Positions 43,517 through 52,543 of a DNA stretch of 64,000 bases are shown here, one piece after another; within the stretch, counting starts at the first letter, position 1, and each line of letters begins with the position of its first letter. The notes below the pieces were generated by a model. The model saw only the letters and a program-made list of their open reading frames with translations, had not been told where the DNA came from and ran no database searches. The stretch lies in contig NZ_CP043450.1 of NCBI RefSeq assembly GCF_003286415.2, positions 4,154,001 to 4,218,000 of the forward strand. The letters run 5' to 3'. This stretch comes from Mucilaginibacter rubeus. Its GTDB lineage: Bacteria; Bacteroidota; Bacteroidia; Sphingobacteriales; Sphingobacteriaceae. The translations under genes were made by a program, and so were the position numbers.

Positions 43517-45916
43517 TCACTGTACCTTATACGTTAATACACTACGCCCTATATTACCCGCCTCATCAATCCCTTCTATCACCACGCGATAAGTACCCTT
43601 GCCATCTGCATTAAAAAAATCAAGCGAAACATTGCCATCTTTATCTGTCACCATATCAGGGTTCCAGTATATAGTGCTTCGAGTATCGGGCTTGTTAGCT
43701 GTTTGTTGCGAGCCTTCATAAACAGGCGAATAAAATGTACGTGCCTTATAAAATCCCTGTGCTGTATAATACAACAAACCTGGCAAAGCAATGTCCTTTA
43801 CCATTCCTGAAGATGCTGACTTTCTCATTTTTATTATCAATACACCGTTTGCTCCCCTTATGCCATATATGGCAGCATCACTATTTTTTAACACTGTTAT
43901 GCTTTCAACATCAACTGGATTGTAATTATTAACACTCGTTCCTGCAGGCATGGCGGTATCATCAGCAATGATAAGCATCGGTCCGGTTTGCATAACAGCA
44001 TTTGCTTTATCTGCCAAAAAAGGCACCCCATCCCTCAATATAACTCCAGGTAAGCGTCCTTCCAAGCCGGTAGTCAACAAACTCTGATCCCGCACGTTTT
44101 TGTCGTCCAATGTTTCCGTAGTATGTTGCCGTTCACCAGCTCTTTTATCACTATTTATAACAGCATTAAACCCTCTCTTATTTGCATCAGCTAAATAAAC
44201 AGGTTGTTGCATTGTTTGATCATTTCTTGTAATATTTGAATCTTTCACCGGACTAATGATATCTTCAGTATTAATGTTTGCTAACGTTGGCTCCAGATAA
44301 ACGGATATATGAGTATTATTTCCCCCTGTAGCTGTTTTAGCTTGTATCACAAAAGTGGTTTCGTCACTATATACCATGTTCCTAAAAGCAAAGTTCCCTT
44401 CATGATCGGTGTTTTGGGACAGTAAAGCTCCACCAGCCCGGGGCATTAATGTAACTATACCGCCATCAACCGGCTTTCCCGTTGTTGTTTTTACCTGCCC
44501 GGATATATCAAACCCATTTTCGGCACTGTACACTTTGGCCGGTTTTTCATTGCTCAGTAGTTGCTTCCATTCAAATCTGCTAAAGTTTCGGGTAAGCATC
44601 AGGATATCCAGGTTGGCCCGGGTATCGTTGTTAACATTAACAAAGTAGTAATTGGGCTGCTCAATTTTTCCTTTTAGATCGGAGGTTAATAAGAGGTTCG
44701 ATAATATCGTATTTTCGTCATCTTCAGCGCTGGGTACTTTACCAGCATCCACTACTGTTGCCGATAGATAACTTTTAACCGCTTCTCCGTTTTTATTTTT
44801 TGTATTAATGGAAATATGCACTTTTCCTCTTTCCGAATATAAAGTCTTATCGCAGGTTGGAGCAATTGTTAGTAAATCGGGATTCTGGATAAAGGCCAGT
44901 CGCTCATTAAGCAGTTCACCTTGTGCCGAAAAAAGTGTTACCTGTACCACTCCTGTTTTAAAATCTTTTTTATTGAGATTTAAATCAAGCACCTGGTTAT
45001 CAAGAACCGCCTTTACCGACCTGACATCACCAGCCGAATATATGATTACCCCTATCTCTTTGTTCTTATTTTTAAGGTAATAAGCTTTATTGGCATTTAT
45101 TTCAATACCAAGCTTATCAGCACTATCATTGTTAACCATTAACGAGATCCCCTCGTTATCAGCTTTGGGCAAATCAACTGTAGCTTTAGTGCCATCGGCA
45201 TAAGTTAAATTGGCCTTATATGTTTTACCGGCTTCAGGAGTAATAAATATAAGTCCCATACCAAGGTGAGTCGATTCAAATTTAGTTACTTCCGCATTGG
45301 TATTATCAACCACAACACCTTTAACATTAACGCCCAATCCATTTGTTCCGACGGCCTTAAAGGCCAATTTGGCCGGTATGCTGCTCACAAAACGTCCACC
45401 TTCCGGAAAGAATTCGACCCCGGCTTTTGCGATCCCCGCTTTATTTCCTGCAGGCGGCCCGTTATTAATGTTTATCCGCCTATCAAAAAAATTCACCTGG
45501 CCGTTATTCAGCATCCATTTGGTGTACGCCCTTATACGATAGCTCCCCCCGGGCAATGTATTGGGGAGGCTAAAATCACCTACCGCTAAACCATTAGCCA
45601 GTTGTAGCGAAATGGATTTCAAGAGAGAACCGGTGGGACTGATAAGATCAACATGTAGTATACCGCTTAATTTTGATAACTCATGCTGTTCGCCAAGGGT
45701 AACATAAGCTTTAAAATAAAGCGTATCGCCGGCGTTATAATAAGGTTTGTCAAAATGCAGGTAAGGTTTTTCAATTGCTTTATCTGCAGACAAAGTTTGC
45801 AGGCGCGATACGGCTGTATCCAAAGAGATAACAGGTGATAACCGTTGGCTATTTTGCGATAAAACAGGCACAGAAAAGCACAATGCCGCTAACAGCAGTA
45901 ATATTATTTTTTTCAT
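43517..45916 (-). CDS. MG2-like / TonB-plug domain protein without a barrel
   Basis: 799 residues. A signal peptide (1-20, ending SVLS-QNS) leads to macroglobulin-like beta domains, with MG2-type YLHFDKPYYNAGDTLYFKAY near 52-71. A carboxypeptidase-regulatory-like domain follows (about 480-545, FDISGQVKTTTGKPVDGGIV). A TonB-receptor plug-like domain comes next (about 620-720, LPGVILRDG; SDAAIYGIRGANGVLIIKMR). The C-terminal sandwich (NPDMVTDKDGNVSLDFFNAD) replaces any 22-strand barrel, so it is not a transporter by itself. Such proteins are often mislabelled TonB receptors; the function is unknown. Confidence 0.83.
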   Translation of the reverse strand: MKKIILLLLAALCFSVPVLSQNSQRLSPVISLDTAVSRLQTLSADKAIEKPYLHFDKPYYNAGDTLYFKAYVTLGEQHELSKLSGILHVDLISPTGSLLKSISLQLANGLAVGDFSLPNTLPGGSYRIRAYTKWMLNNGQVNFFDRRININNGPPAGNKAGIAKAGVEFFPEGGRFVSSIPAKLAFKAVGTNGLGVNVKGVVVDNTNAEVTKFESTHLGMGLIFITPEAGKTYKANLTYADGTKATVDLPKADNEGISLMVNNDSADKLGIEINANKAYYLKNKNKEIGVIIYSAGDVRSVKAVLDNQVLDLNLNKKDFKTGVVQVTLFSAQGELLNERLAFIQNPDLLTIAPTCDKTLYSERGKVHISINTKNKNGEAVKSYLSATVVDAGKVPSAEDDENTILSNLLLTSDLKGKIEQPNYYFVNVNNDTRANLDILMLTRNFSRFEWKQLLSNEKPAKVYSAENGFDISGQVKTTTGKPVDGGIVTLMPRAGGALLSQNTDHEGNFAFRNMVYSDETTFVIQAKTATGGNNTHISVYLEPTLANINTEDIISPVKDSNITRNDQTMQQPVYLADANKRGFNAVINSDKRAGERQHTTETLDDKNVRDQSLLTTGLEGRLPGVILRDGVPFLADKANAVMQTGPMLIIADDTAMPAGTSVNNYNPVDVESITVLKNSDAAIYGIRGANGVLIIKMRKSASSGMVKDIALPGLLYYTAQGFYKARTFYSPVYEGSQQTANKPDTRSTIYWNPDMVTDKDGNVSLDFFNADGKGTYRVVIEGIDEAGNIGRSVLTYKVQ

Positions 45917-46033
45917 AACAAGGAATAATGATAGGTTTAAACTGGTTATATAAGAGTAATTAAATGTAGGTATTTATTTCCAAATAAAGTACTTATTTAA
46001 AACCAGTTATATTTCAAACCTATAACCTTACCG

Positions 46034-46240
46034 CTATTGCGTCAGCTCGGCGTCCTGTTTCATTTCTTCCCAGTAAAGTGTTTCAAGATAAATACCGTTT
46101 TGAATAGCTACGCGTGCACGTATTTTTTCTAATTCAGCCTTAACTTCTTCATTGCTGAGCTCCCGGCCCAGCGAATGGTAATAAATAGCGTAACCGGTTT
46201 TGCTGTTTACGCATTTAAAATGTTTATCCCCGGCTTTCAT
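46034..46240 (-). CDS. small hypothetical protein
   Basis: 68 residues from the ATG at 46238-46240 (MKAGDKHFKCVNSKTGYAIY); an upstream extension to 46273 is hydrophobic and less plausible. The mature part is mixed beta then helical (LSNEEVKAELEKIRARVAIQ) and ends WEEMKQDAELTQ. No family is recognised. It lies between the MG2/plug gene and the divergent DUF47 gene. Confidence 0.55.
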   Translation of the reverse strand: MKAGDKHFKCVNSKTGYAIYYHSLGRELSNEEVKAELEKIRARVAIQNGIYLETLYWEEMKQDAELTQ

Positions 46241-46531
46241 AATCGGATTAACTAATATAATCACAAGTAGCAAGCGCCGGGATTTGTTTTAATTAAACTT
46301 AAATGTTACACAATTTTCTTCATATTACCAGCAGGTTTCTTTTTACTTTAAATCAGCAACTTACATCGATATTATGACTGGTTTATTACATTGGCTTAAC
46401 CATTCTTAACATTAACTTAACATTTTGCATTGTATTAATAGTTACTTTTACATGCTGAATAATTTATAGTGACATATTTTAAAATCCACTTAATATAACT
46501 ACTGTAAATTCACGACTGATAAAACAGATCA

Positions 46532-47179
46532 ATGAAGAGCACTAACTCAAAATCGATATTTCCGAATTCTAACCAGCTTTTTTACGATTTATTCAACACA
46601 GCTGTGGCTAACGTTACCGAAATGGCCAGGCTGTTAGACGAAGCCGTAAATGCACCAACTTCATATGAGCAGAAATTCAATTTCGCCCATATTGATAAAT
46701 TAAAATTTAAAAGCTACGAGATAACGCACAGGGTATTTTCTGAATCTGGAAGGATGCTGATATCGCCGTTTAACCGTAAGGATATGTGCGATCTGGCATC
46801 GGCAATTGATGACGTAGCCGACAGGATCACTATGGCTGCCCGCAGGATAAACCTATATAACGTACCTGTTATTACACAGCCAATGATAGAGCTGGCCGCG
46901 CTGATCCTGCAAACCAGTACCGAGCTTGAAAAAGCAGTAAACGCAATGAATGATCTTAGCAAATCTGCTATCATCTTTGAGCTTTGCAGCAATATTAAAA
47001 AGCTGGAAGCTCAGGCCGACTCAGTTCATAATAAAGCCTTTGCCGATCTGCTTAACAACGAAAAAGATCCTATTGAGCTAATTAAATACACCGATGTTTT
47101 TGCAGCCATGGAAACAGCTACCGATAGCTGCGAAGATACAACCCTGATCATTGAAAGTATTTTGATCAAGAACGGGTAA
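46532..47179 (+). CDS. DUF47 (PhoU-like) protein
   Basis: 215 residues, all-helical, with the DUF47 pattern: FYDLFNTAVANVTEMARLL near the start, RKDMCDLASAIDDVADRI in the middle and MNDL...IKKLEAQADSVHNKAFADLL later. Family members usually partner a PiT-type phosphate permease encoded next door, and regulate or fold with it. No such permease is in this window, so the partner must be elsewhere or the gene works alone. Confidence 0.87.
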   Translation: MKSTNSKSIFPNSNQLFYDLFNTAVANVTEMARLLDEAVNAPTSYEQKFNFAHIDKLKFKSYEITHRVFSESGRMLISPFNRKDMCDLASAIDDVADRITMAARRINLYNVPVITQPMIELAALILQTSTELEKAVNAMNDLSKSAIIFELCSNIKKLEAQADSVHNKAFADLLNNEKDPIELIKYTDVFAAMETATDSCEDTTLIIESILIKNG

Positions 47180-47184
47180 ACCCA

Positions 47185-47335
47185 ACCTAAATCCTCTCCA
47201 AAGGAGAGGACTTTAAAAACAAAAAAAGCGATGAATTGTCATCGCTTTTTTTGTTTAATACCGTTTATTATAAAGCCCTCTGCTTTCGAGAGGGTTGGGT
47301 GAGGCTCTTTCTCATCTGGAGAGGGCTGGGTGAGG
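47185..47335. repeat. family E mirrored repeat with a terminator at its centre
   Basis: CCTAAATCCTCTCCAAAGGAGAGGA on the left is mirrored by CCCTCTGCTTTCGAGAGGGTTGGGTGAGG and GGAGAGGGCTGGGTGAGG on the right. Between them is the hairpin AAAAAAGCGATGA / TCATCGCTTTTTT (47222-47252, loop ATTG), which terminates the DUF47 gene and the opposing barrel gene. Related elements are at 16378 and 54720. Confidence 0.75.
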
Positions 47336-47337
47336 TG

Positions 47338-49824
47338 TTATTTTCCTTTTTCGGATTGAGGGCCATTATCTCCGCCGCCATTATCCTGGTCATTGTTTTT
47401 ATCTTTCTCCCTGTCTTTCTTAAACTCAAGTTTACCAAACTTATAGCTCAGGCTTATACCGAACGATTGTACCGGTACCAACCTTACGTTAGTTTGGTAA
47501 AAATTGCTGCCAAATGTTGATGAGCTTTGGCTAACATATTTCGCGAATGGATTGGTAGCAGTAAGACCAATGCTTGCCTTTTTATTCCAGAACATTTTGC
47601 GCATAGCAAAGTTGTAGAACACAAATTTTGGATTCGTTCCCTGGATACCTTTTTGTGATGAGTTATAGTTACCAAAAAACTCAGCACTCAGGTCATGGCC
47701 AAAGCTATATTGTGCGTTAAGATTAAGGCGATAAGCAAAAGCGCTTACATTGGCAAAACCAGGGTTGGTACTGCGCCTGTCGCTGAAAATCATGTTAGTA
47801 CGCAGGCTCAGTTTACTGGTTACCGGTATCGAACCATAAAGGTTGATGCCGATACGCTCTTCCGAACCAATATTATAACGCTGGGTTAACGAAACATCGG
47901 TATAAGTGGTGCCATTTGCATCAAACGTAGAGTAAAATGTAGTGAACTGCTGGATATCATCGGTGTTGCGACGATAGAAAGCGGCTATATTGATATTAGC
48001 ACCTTTGTCATATGATTTGTTGTAGCCTAACTCGAAGTTATCGCCTTTTTCGGGCCTTAAATTGGGGTTACCTGTGTTGATGTTGTGCGGATCGCTGATA
48101 TTCAGGAAAGGGTTCAAATCGCCATAATCCGGACGCTGGATGCGGCGGATATAGCTTAATTTAAGTGATTCGCTGCCATCACCAAACTTGTGCGAAAACA
48201 CCAGTGACGGCGCAAGGATATTATATGACGGAATGCTTACGCCCTGAAAATCGGCTTTGGTGGTAGTATACTCGTCGCGCAAACCGGCCTTTATATCTAA
48301 AAACTTGTTAAATACCGATGCTGAGGCCGAAACATAGTAGGCATACACCTTACGATCATAAGTAAAACCATACGTTTGATTAGGGTTAGGCACAAACGCG
48401 TTACCACCAAAAAGGGTATCGGTTATTACATTATTATTGATATGGTTAAATACCAGTTTACCACCTGTTTCAAGTGTAAAGCTCTTGCTTACCGGCTGAG
48501 TATAATCAACAGAGATATCGGTTTCCCTGTCTTTACCGGGGTTATTGTTAGAAATGCCTGATGAAGTTATACCCGATTCATAATCCTGGCGCTGGAATGA
48601 GCTGAATGAGTTACTGCCAAAACTTGATGAATATAATACATCAAGCTCCTGCCCTTCTTTGGCGAAGGTCTTTTTATAGTTCAAATTTACGTCGGTTGAG
48701 GTACCGTTGAATTTACTGCTTGAGTTACGGATGCTCCTTATATCAGATACCGTGTTACCGGCTGCGTCAACCACGCTTTGATCCTGGTTGGTGATGCCGT
48801 TACCATGGTTGCCAAAATGGTTAAAACCAACGCCGGCTGTTAATTGATCTTTAGGGGTAATATCCCATGAAAAATTAATGCCTGATTCGTAACCGTTACG
48901 CCTGAAGTTATTGCTGCCCTGCTGAAAAAGGGTAGTTTGTCTTCCGGCACTATCGGTTGATACGCGGTTACGGGTATTAGGCGCGTTAGTATTGATCTGG
49001 GCGTTACCGCTAAAAAATGCGTTCACCCCAAAATTGCCTTTGCGGGCATTCAGGTTAAATGAACCGTTTTCGCGGCGGGTACCTGCCGATAGGTTAACAC
49101 TACCGTTAACGCCCTGCACTTTACTATCTTTCAAAATAATGTTTACGATACCTCCAGTGCCGGCTGCATCATACTTTGCACCCGGGCTGGTAATAACCTC
49201 AATACTTTTGATCTGGCTGGCAGGAATACTGGCCAAAGCATCAGCAAGGCTGGCGCCAAAAATGCTTGATGGTTTTCCGTTGATCAGGAAGCGGATATTG
49301 GCATTTCCCTGCAGTTCTACGTTACCGTCAATATCTACGGTAATTTGCGGAACCTTTTTCAAAACGTCGATAGCCACACCACCCTGCGCACTTAAATCGT
49401 TTTGAGGATTATAAACCATTTTATCAATCCGGTTTTCAACGGTTGGCACTTTGGCGGTTATGGTTACCCCTTTTAGCTCGTTAGCGGTAGGGGCCAGTTT
49501 GATCTCGCCCAATGACACAGCGCCATCTTTAACTATCACATGCTCAATAACAGCTTTTTGATAGCCTAAAAATTCGGCGGTTATTTTGTACTCCCCGGCG
49601 GGGATATTGTTAATAGAGAAATTTCCTTTAGGATCGGTACTGATACCATTAAACGGAGATGTGGCACCTTGTTTAAATACAGAAACGGTGGCATAATCTA
49701 CCGGTTGTTTCGTGGTAGCATCGGTTACTTTACCTGTGATTTTACCCTTAGCTCCGGAGGCGGTTTGGGCGTGTAAGGCGGTTATAAAAACAAAAGAAAA
49801 TAATATCAAAAAAACAGACTTCAT
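47338..49824 (-). CDS. outer-membrane beta-barrel protein with TonB-receptor-like plug (second)
   Basis: 828 residues from the preferred start at 49824, immediately before the signal peptide (MKSVFLILFSFVFITALHA). A carboxypeptidase-regulatory-like domain is followed by a plug-like domain (AIDVLKKVPQITVDIDGNV; RFLINGKPSSIFG; IEVITSPGAKYDAAGTGGIVNI). A long barrel has LSYIRRIQRPDYGDLNPF and NLRPEKGDNFELGYN. The C-terminus is a charged tail with KDREKDKNNDQDNGGGDNG. Putative uptake or binding of an unidentified substrate. No SusD gene or regulator is adjacent. Confidence 0.88.
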   Translation of the reverse strand: MKSVFLILFSFVFITALHAQTASGAKGKITGKVTDATTKQPVDYATVSVFKQGATSPFNGISTDPKGNFSINNIPAGEYKITAEFLGYQKAVIEHVIVKDGAVSLGEIKLAPTANELKGVTITAKVPTVENRIDKMVYNPQNDLSAQGGVAIDVLKKVPQITVDIDGNVELQGNANIRFLINGKPSSIFGASLADALASIPASQIKSIEVITSPGAKYDAAGTGGIVNIILKDSKVQGVNGSVNLSAGTRRENGSFNLNARKGNFGVNAFFSGNAQINTNAPNTRNRVSTDSAGRQTTLFQQGSNNFRRNGYESGINFSWDITPKDQLTAGVGFNHFGNHGNGITNQDQSVVDAAGNTVSDIRSIRNSSSKFNGTSTDVNLNYKKTFAKEGQELDVLYSSSFGSNSFSSFQRQDYESGITSSGISNNNPGKDRETDISVDYTQPVSKSFTLETGGKLVFNHINNNVITDTLFGGNAFVPNPNQTYGFTYDRKVYAYYVSASASVFNKFLDIKAGLRDEYTTTKADFQGVSIPSYNILAPSLVFSHKFGDGSESLKLSYIRRIQRPDYGDLNPFLNISDPHNINTGNPNLRPEKGDNFELGYNKSYDKGANINIAAFYRRNTDDIQQFTTFYSTFDANGTTYTDVSLTQRYNIGSEERIGINLYGSIPVTSKLSLRTNMIFSDRRSTNPGFANVSAFAYRLNLNAQYSFGHDLSAEFFGNYNSSQKGIQGTNPKFVFYNFAMRKMFWNKKASIGLTATNPFAKYVSQSSSTFGSNFYQTNVRLVPVQSFGISLSYKFGKLEFKKDREKDKNNDQDNGGGDNGPQSEKGK

Positions 49825-49970
49825 TATATGATGTGGGTATTTGAACCACAAATTTTATAAGAAAGATTGGATTAAATCTGAATTATGTGGTATTGAAGTG
49901 TATTTGTTACAATATGATTTTGCTATGTATGCATGCTTGTTACATTGTATATGAGCCCGTTACAAAAAAA

Positions 49971-50384
49971 TTAGAAAATTAATACAATTGTGCCCCCAAT
50001 AATAAGCAAAGCGCCTATGGCGTTTTTCAAGGTTAAAGGTTCGCCCAGGAAAATAACAGAGAGCGCGATGGCTAAAGCCACACTCAATTTATCAACAGGG
50101 GCAACCTGGCTTACCTTGCCCAGTTGCAGGGCGCGGAAATAACAAATCCATGAAAGCCCTGTAGCGCAGCCCGACAAGATTAAAAATGTCCAGTTGGTTT
50201 TAGTGAGGCTGCCAATACCAGCATGCCCGCCTTTGAAAAGCGCTATGCCCCAGGCCAGTATCAGGATAACAACGGTACGAATGGCTGTCGCCAAATCCGT
50301 ATCAACCCCTTTAATACCTATTTTGGCAAAAATTGCGGTAAGCGCCGCAAACAGTGCCGAAAGTAATGCGTAGATCCACCACAT
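49971..50384 (-). CDS. short EamA-domain (DMT) membrane protein
   Basis: 137 residues with five hydrophobic helices, one EamA repeat rather than the usual two (AALTAIFAKIGIKGVDTDLATAIRT; QVAPVDKLSVALAIALSVIFLGEP). Such half-length proteins act as homodimers in the drug/metabolite transporter superfamily, with an uncharacterised substrate. It is divergent from the response regulator and separated by a 157-nt region. Confidence 0.85.
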   Translation of the reverse strand: MWWIYALLSALFAALTAIFAKIGIKGVDTDLATAIRTVVILILAWGIALFKGGHAGIGSLTKTNWTFLILSGCATGLSWICYFRALQLGKVSQVAPVDKLSVALAIALSVIFLGEPLTLKNAIGALLIIGGTIVLIF

Positions 50385-50541
50385 AATGATCAGATTTTGT
50401 ATTTAACTTGCAACAAGCTAAAGGCAAATTTGCTTACGTATTCTGTATAAAATCTGTGAGCATAATTTCGTGAAGCTAAGCACTAACCAAAAAATCCAAA
50501 ATCCGTACAAATTCACCATATACCTTTACTCAAAAAAAGAT

Positions 50542-51219
50542 TTGAAATTACTGATCATTGAAGATGAAGAAGGCCTGCGCGAAAGTATTGAAGAATACTT
50601 TACCGAAGCCGGCAATATCTGCGAAACCGCGGCCAGCTATACAGCTGCCCTTGCCAAGGTTGAACTGTACAGATACGATTGCATCCTGCTGGATATTACC
50701 TTGCCCGGCGGCAATGGTATAGATATATTAAAAGTACTTAAAAACAATAATTATACGGATGGTGTACTTATCATCTCGGCCAAAAACTCATTGGATGACC
50801 GCCTGCAGGGCCTTGACCTGGGTGCCGATGACTATTTGGTAAAACCCTTCCACCTTTCCGAACTTAAGGCAAGGGTATCGGCCATCATCAGGCGTAAAAT
50901 GTTTAATGGAAGCAACGTGCTTAACTTTAATGAGCTCAGCATCGATCTGATGGCCAAAACCGTAGCTGTAAACGGAATACCTGTAAAATTTACCCGTAAG
51001 GAGTTTGCCCTGCTTATCTATTTCATATCTAATAAAGGCAAGGTAATCTCCAAAAACGCCATTGCCGAGCATTTATGGGGCGATGGAATTGACCTGGCCA
51101 ATAATTTCGACTTTATTTATTCGCACATCAAAAACATCCGAAAAAAAATAATGGAAGCCGGCGGTAAGGACTATATTTATGCAGCCTACGGTATGGGCTA
51201 CAAATTCGCCGATCAATAA
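50542..51219 (+). CDS. OmpR-family response regulator
   Basis: 225 residues from the TTG at 50542. A longer frame from 50470 adds 24 residues that do not resemble a receiver, and the REC fold begins LLIIEDEEG right after the TTG. The phospho-acceptor is D51 (CILLDITLPGGNG) with a conserved LVKPF. The C-terminal winged helix carries FTRKEFALLIYFISNKGKVISK and YIYAAYGMGYKF. It is the first gene of a regulator/efflux cluster, and its stop codon overlaps the kinase start by 1 nt (TAATG). Confidence 0.9.
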   Translation: MKLLIIEDEEGLRESIEEYFTEAGNICETAASYTAALAKVELYRYDCILLDITLPGGNGIDILKVLKNNNYTDGVLIISAKNSLDDRLQGLDLGADDYLVKPFHLSELKARVSAIIRRKMFNGSNVLNFNELSIDLMAKTVAVNGIPVKFTRKEFALLIYFISNKGKVISKNAIAEHLWGDGIDLANNFDFIYSHIKNIRKKIMEAGGKDYIYAAYGMGYKFADQ

Positions 51220-52466
51220 TGAAGCTTTCCGAAAGGTATAACCGGGTAAACTTAATAGCCACCATTGTTATCATGCTGATAACAGGCGCTATTTACTACC
51301 AGGCTATCAGCCTTATTCTTACCAACCAAAAGGACAAATCGCTTGAGGTTGAAGAGCAGGAGGTTTTTGATTATGTGAAGCTCAATCGTCACCTGCCCCA
51401 GGTTTTTGAATCAAAAGATCAGCAGATCACTTTTGTTTCGGCCGAACCGAACTCCGTTAAACGTGAGTTTTTTAATACCACTTACTATCGCGAAAAAGAT
51501 GAACCCGAATCTGGCAGGGGCCTGGTTAGTTCGGTAACCGTTGCCGACAGGTATTATAAGATCCTGATAGTTGAATCGAAAGTAGAAACTGAAGATCTGA
51601 TCCAGATCATCTTCGCTATCACCATTGGTGTTATTCTATTATTACTACTGGTGTTGGTGATCACCAACCGCCTTATCCTGGGTAGGCTTTGGCAACCTTT
51701 TTATAGCATACTTAGCGAACTAAAGCTATTCAACGTTACCGATAGCCGGGAAATGCTTTCACCCAAAACGTCTATCGATGAGTTTAATGAGTTGCAGGCC
51801 GAAGTAACCGCAATGGCCGAAAGGGTAAAAAAAGACTACAAAGATCTTAAAACATTTACCGAAAACGCCTCGCATGAACTGCTTACCCCTATCGCTGTGA
51901 TCAATTCTAAATTGGACACACTAATCCAGACTGAAAACTTTAGCGAACATCAAAGTAAACTACTTAACGACCTTTACAGTGCTGTATCACGATTGAGCAG
52001 GCTTAACCAATCGTTATTATTACTGGTTAAAATAGAAAACAAACTATTAAACGACCGCCAGCATCTGGATTTGAATGAACTGATAGAAGAATTATTATAT
52101 CAACTGGAGGATATTTTTAGTGATAAAGAAATAACGGTTACTTCAATCCTCGGCGAAAAGGAGGTGGAGGCCGGGGCTTATTTAATTGACATTCTGCTCA
52201 ATAACCTCATCATTAATGCTGTTCGGCATAATGCTGCAGGCGGAGAGATCATCATCAACCTCACAACCGAAAACTTAACCATCAAAAACACAGGGGAGAA
52301 CATCGCCCTCAACGCTGAAAATATCTTTACGCGCTTCCATAAATCATCCCATTCCGAGGGCAGTGGACTTGGGCTTACCATCTCCAAACAAATCTGCGAA
52401 AGCCTGGGTTATCAGCTCATTTACAGTTATGAAGCACCGTACCACATTTTCACGGTTAACTTTTAA
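51219..52466 (+). CDS. sensor histidine kinase of the efflux cluster
   Basis: 415 residues. The first helix is at about 10-34, a short periplasmic sensor domain spans about 35-125, and the second helix is at about 126-150. Dimerisation and phospho-acceptor H219 lie in TENASHELLTPIAVI. The C-terminal ATPase has NNLIINAVRHNAAGG and HSEGSGLGLTIS. It pairs with the upstream regulator. The TolC, adaptor and RND genes follow on the same strand, so sensing of an efflux substrate is likely; the signal is unknown. Confidence 0.9.
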   Translation: MKLSERYNRVNLIATIVIMLITGAIYYQAISLILTNQKDKSLEVEEQEVFDYVKLNRHLPQVFESKDQQITFVSAEPNSVKREFFNTTYYREKDEPESGRGLVSSVTVADRYYKILIVESKVETEDLIQIIFAITIGVILLLLLVLVITNRLILGRLWQPFYSILSELKLFNVTDSREMLSPKTSIDEFNELQAEVTAMAERVKKDYKDLKTFTENASHELLTPIAVINSKLDTLIQTENFSEHQSKLLNDLYSAVSRLSRLNQSLLLLVKIENKLLNDRQHLDLNELIEELLYQLEDIFSDKEITVTSILGEKEVEAGAYLIDILLNNLIINAVRHNAAGGEIIINLTTENLTIKNTGENIALNAENIFTRFHKSSHSEGSGLGLTISKQICESLGYQLIYSYEAPYHIFTVNF

Positions 52467-52543
52467 TTTGTTACAATGGCAGTCCTAATTTTTTCCAGAA
52501 TTATCCTGTAGCTTAGCTATTATTTAACACAACATATATTATT

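Noticed and set aside
50429..50470. promoter for the response regulator (TTTG ... TAATTTCG)
   Set aside because: The two boxes are 30 nt apart, outside the usual spacing for Bacteroidota promoters.
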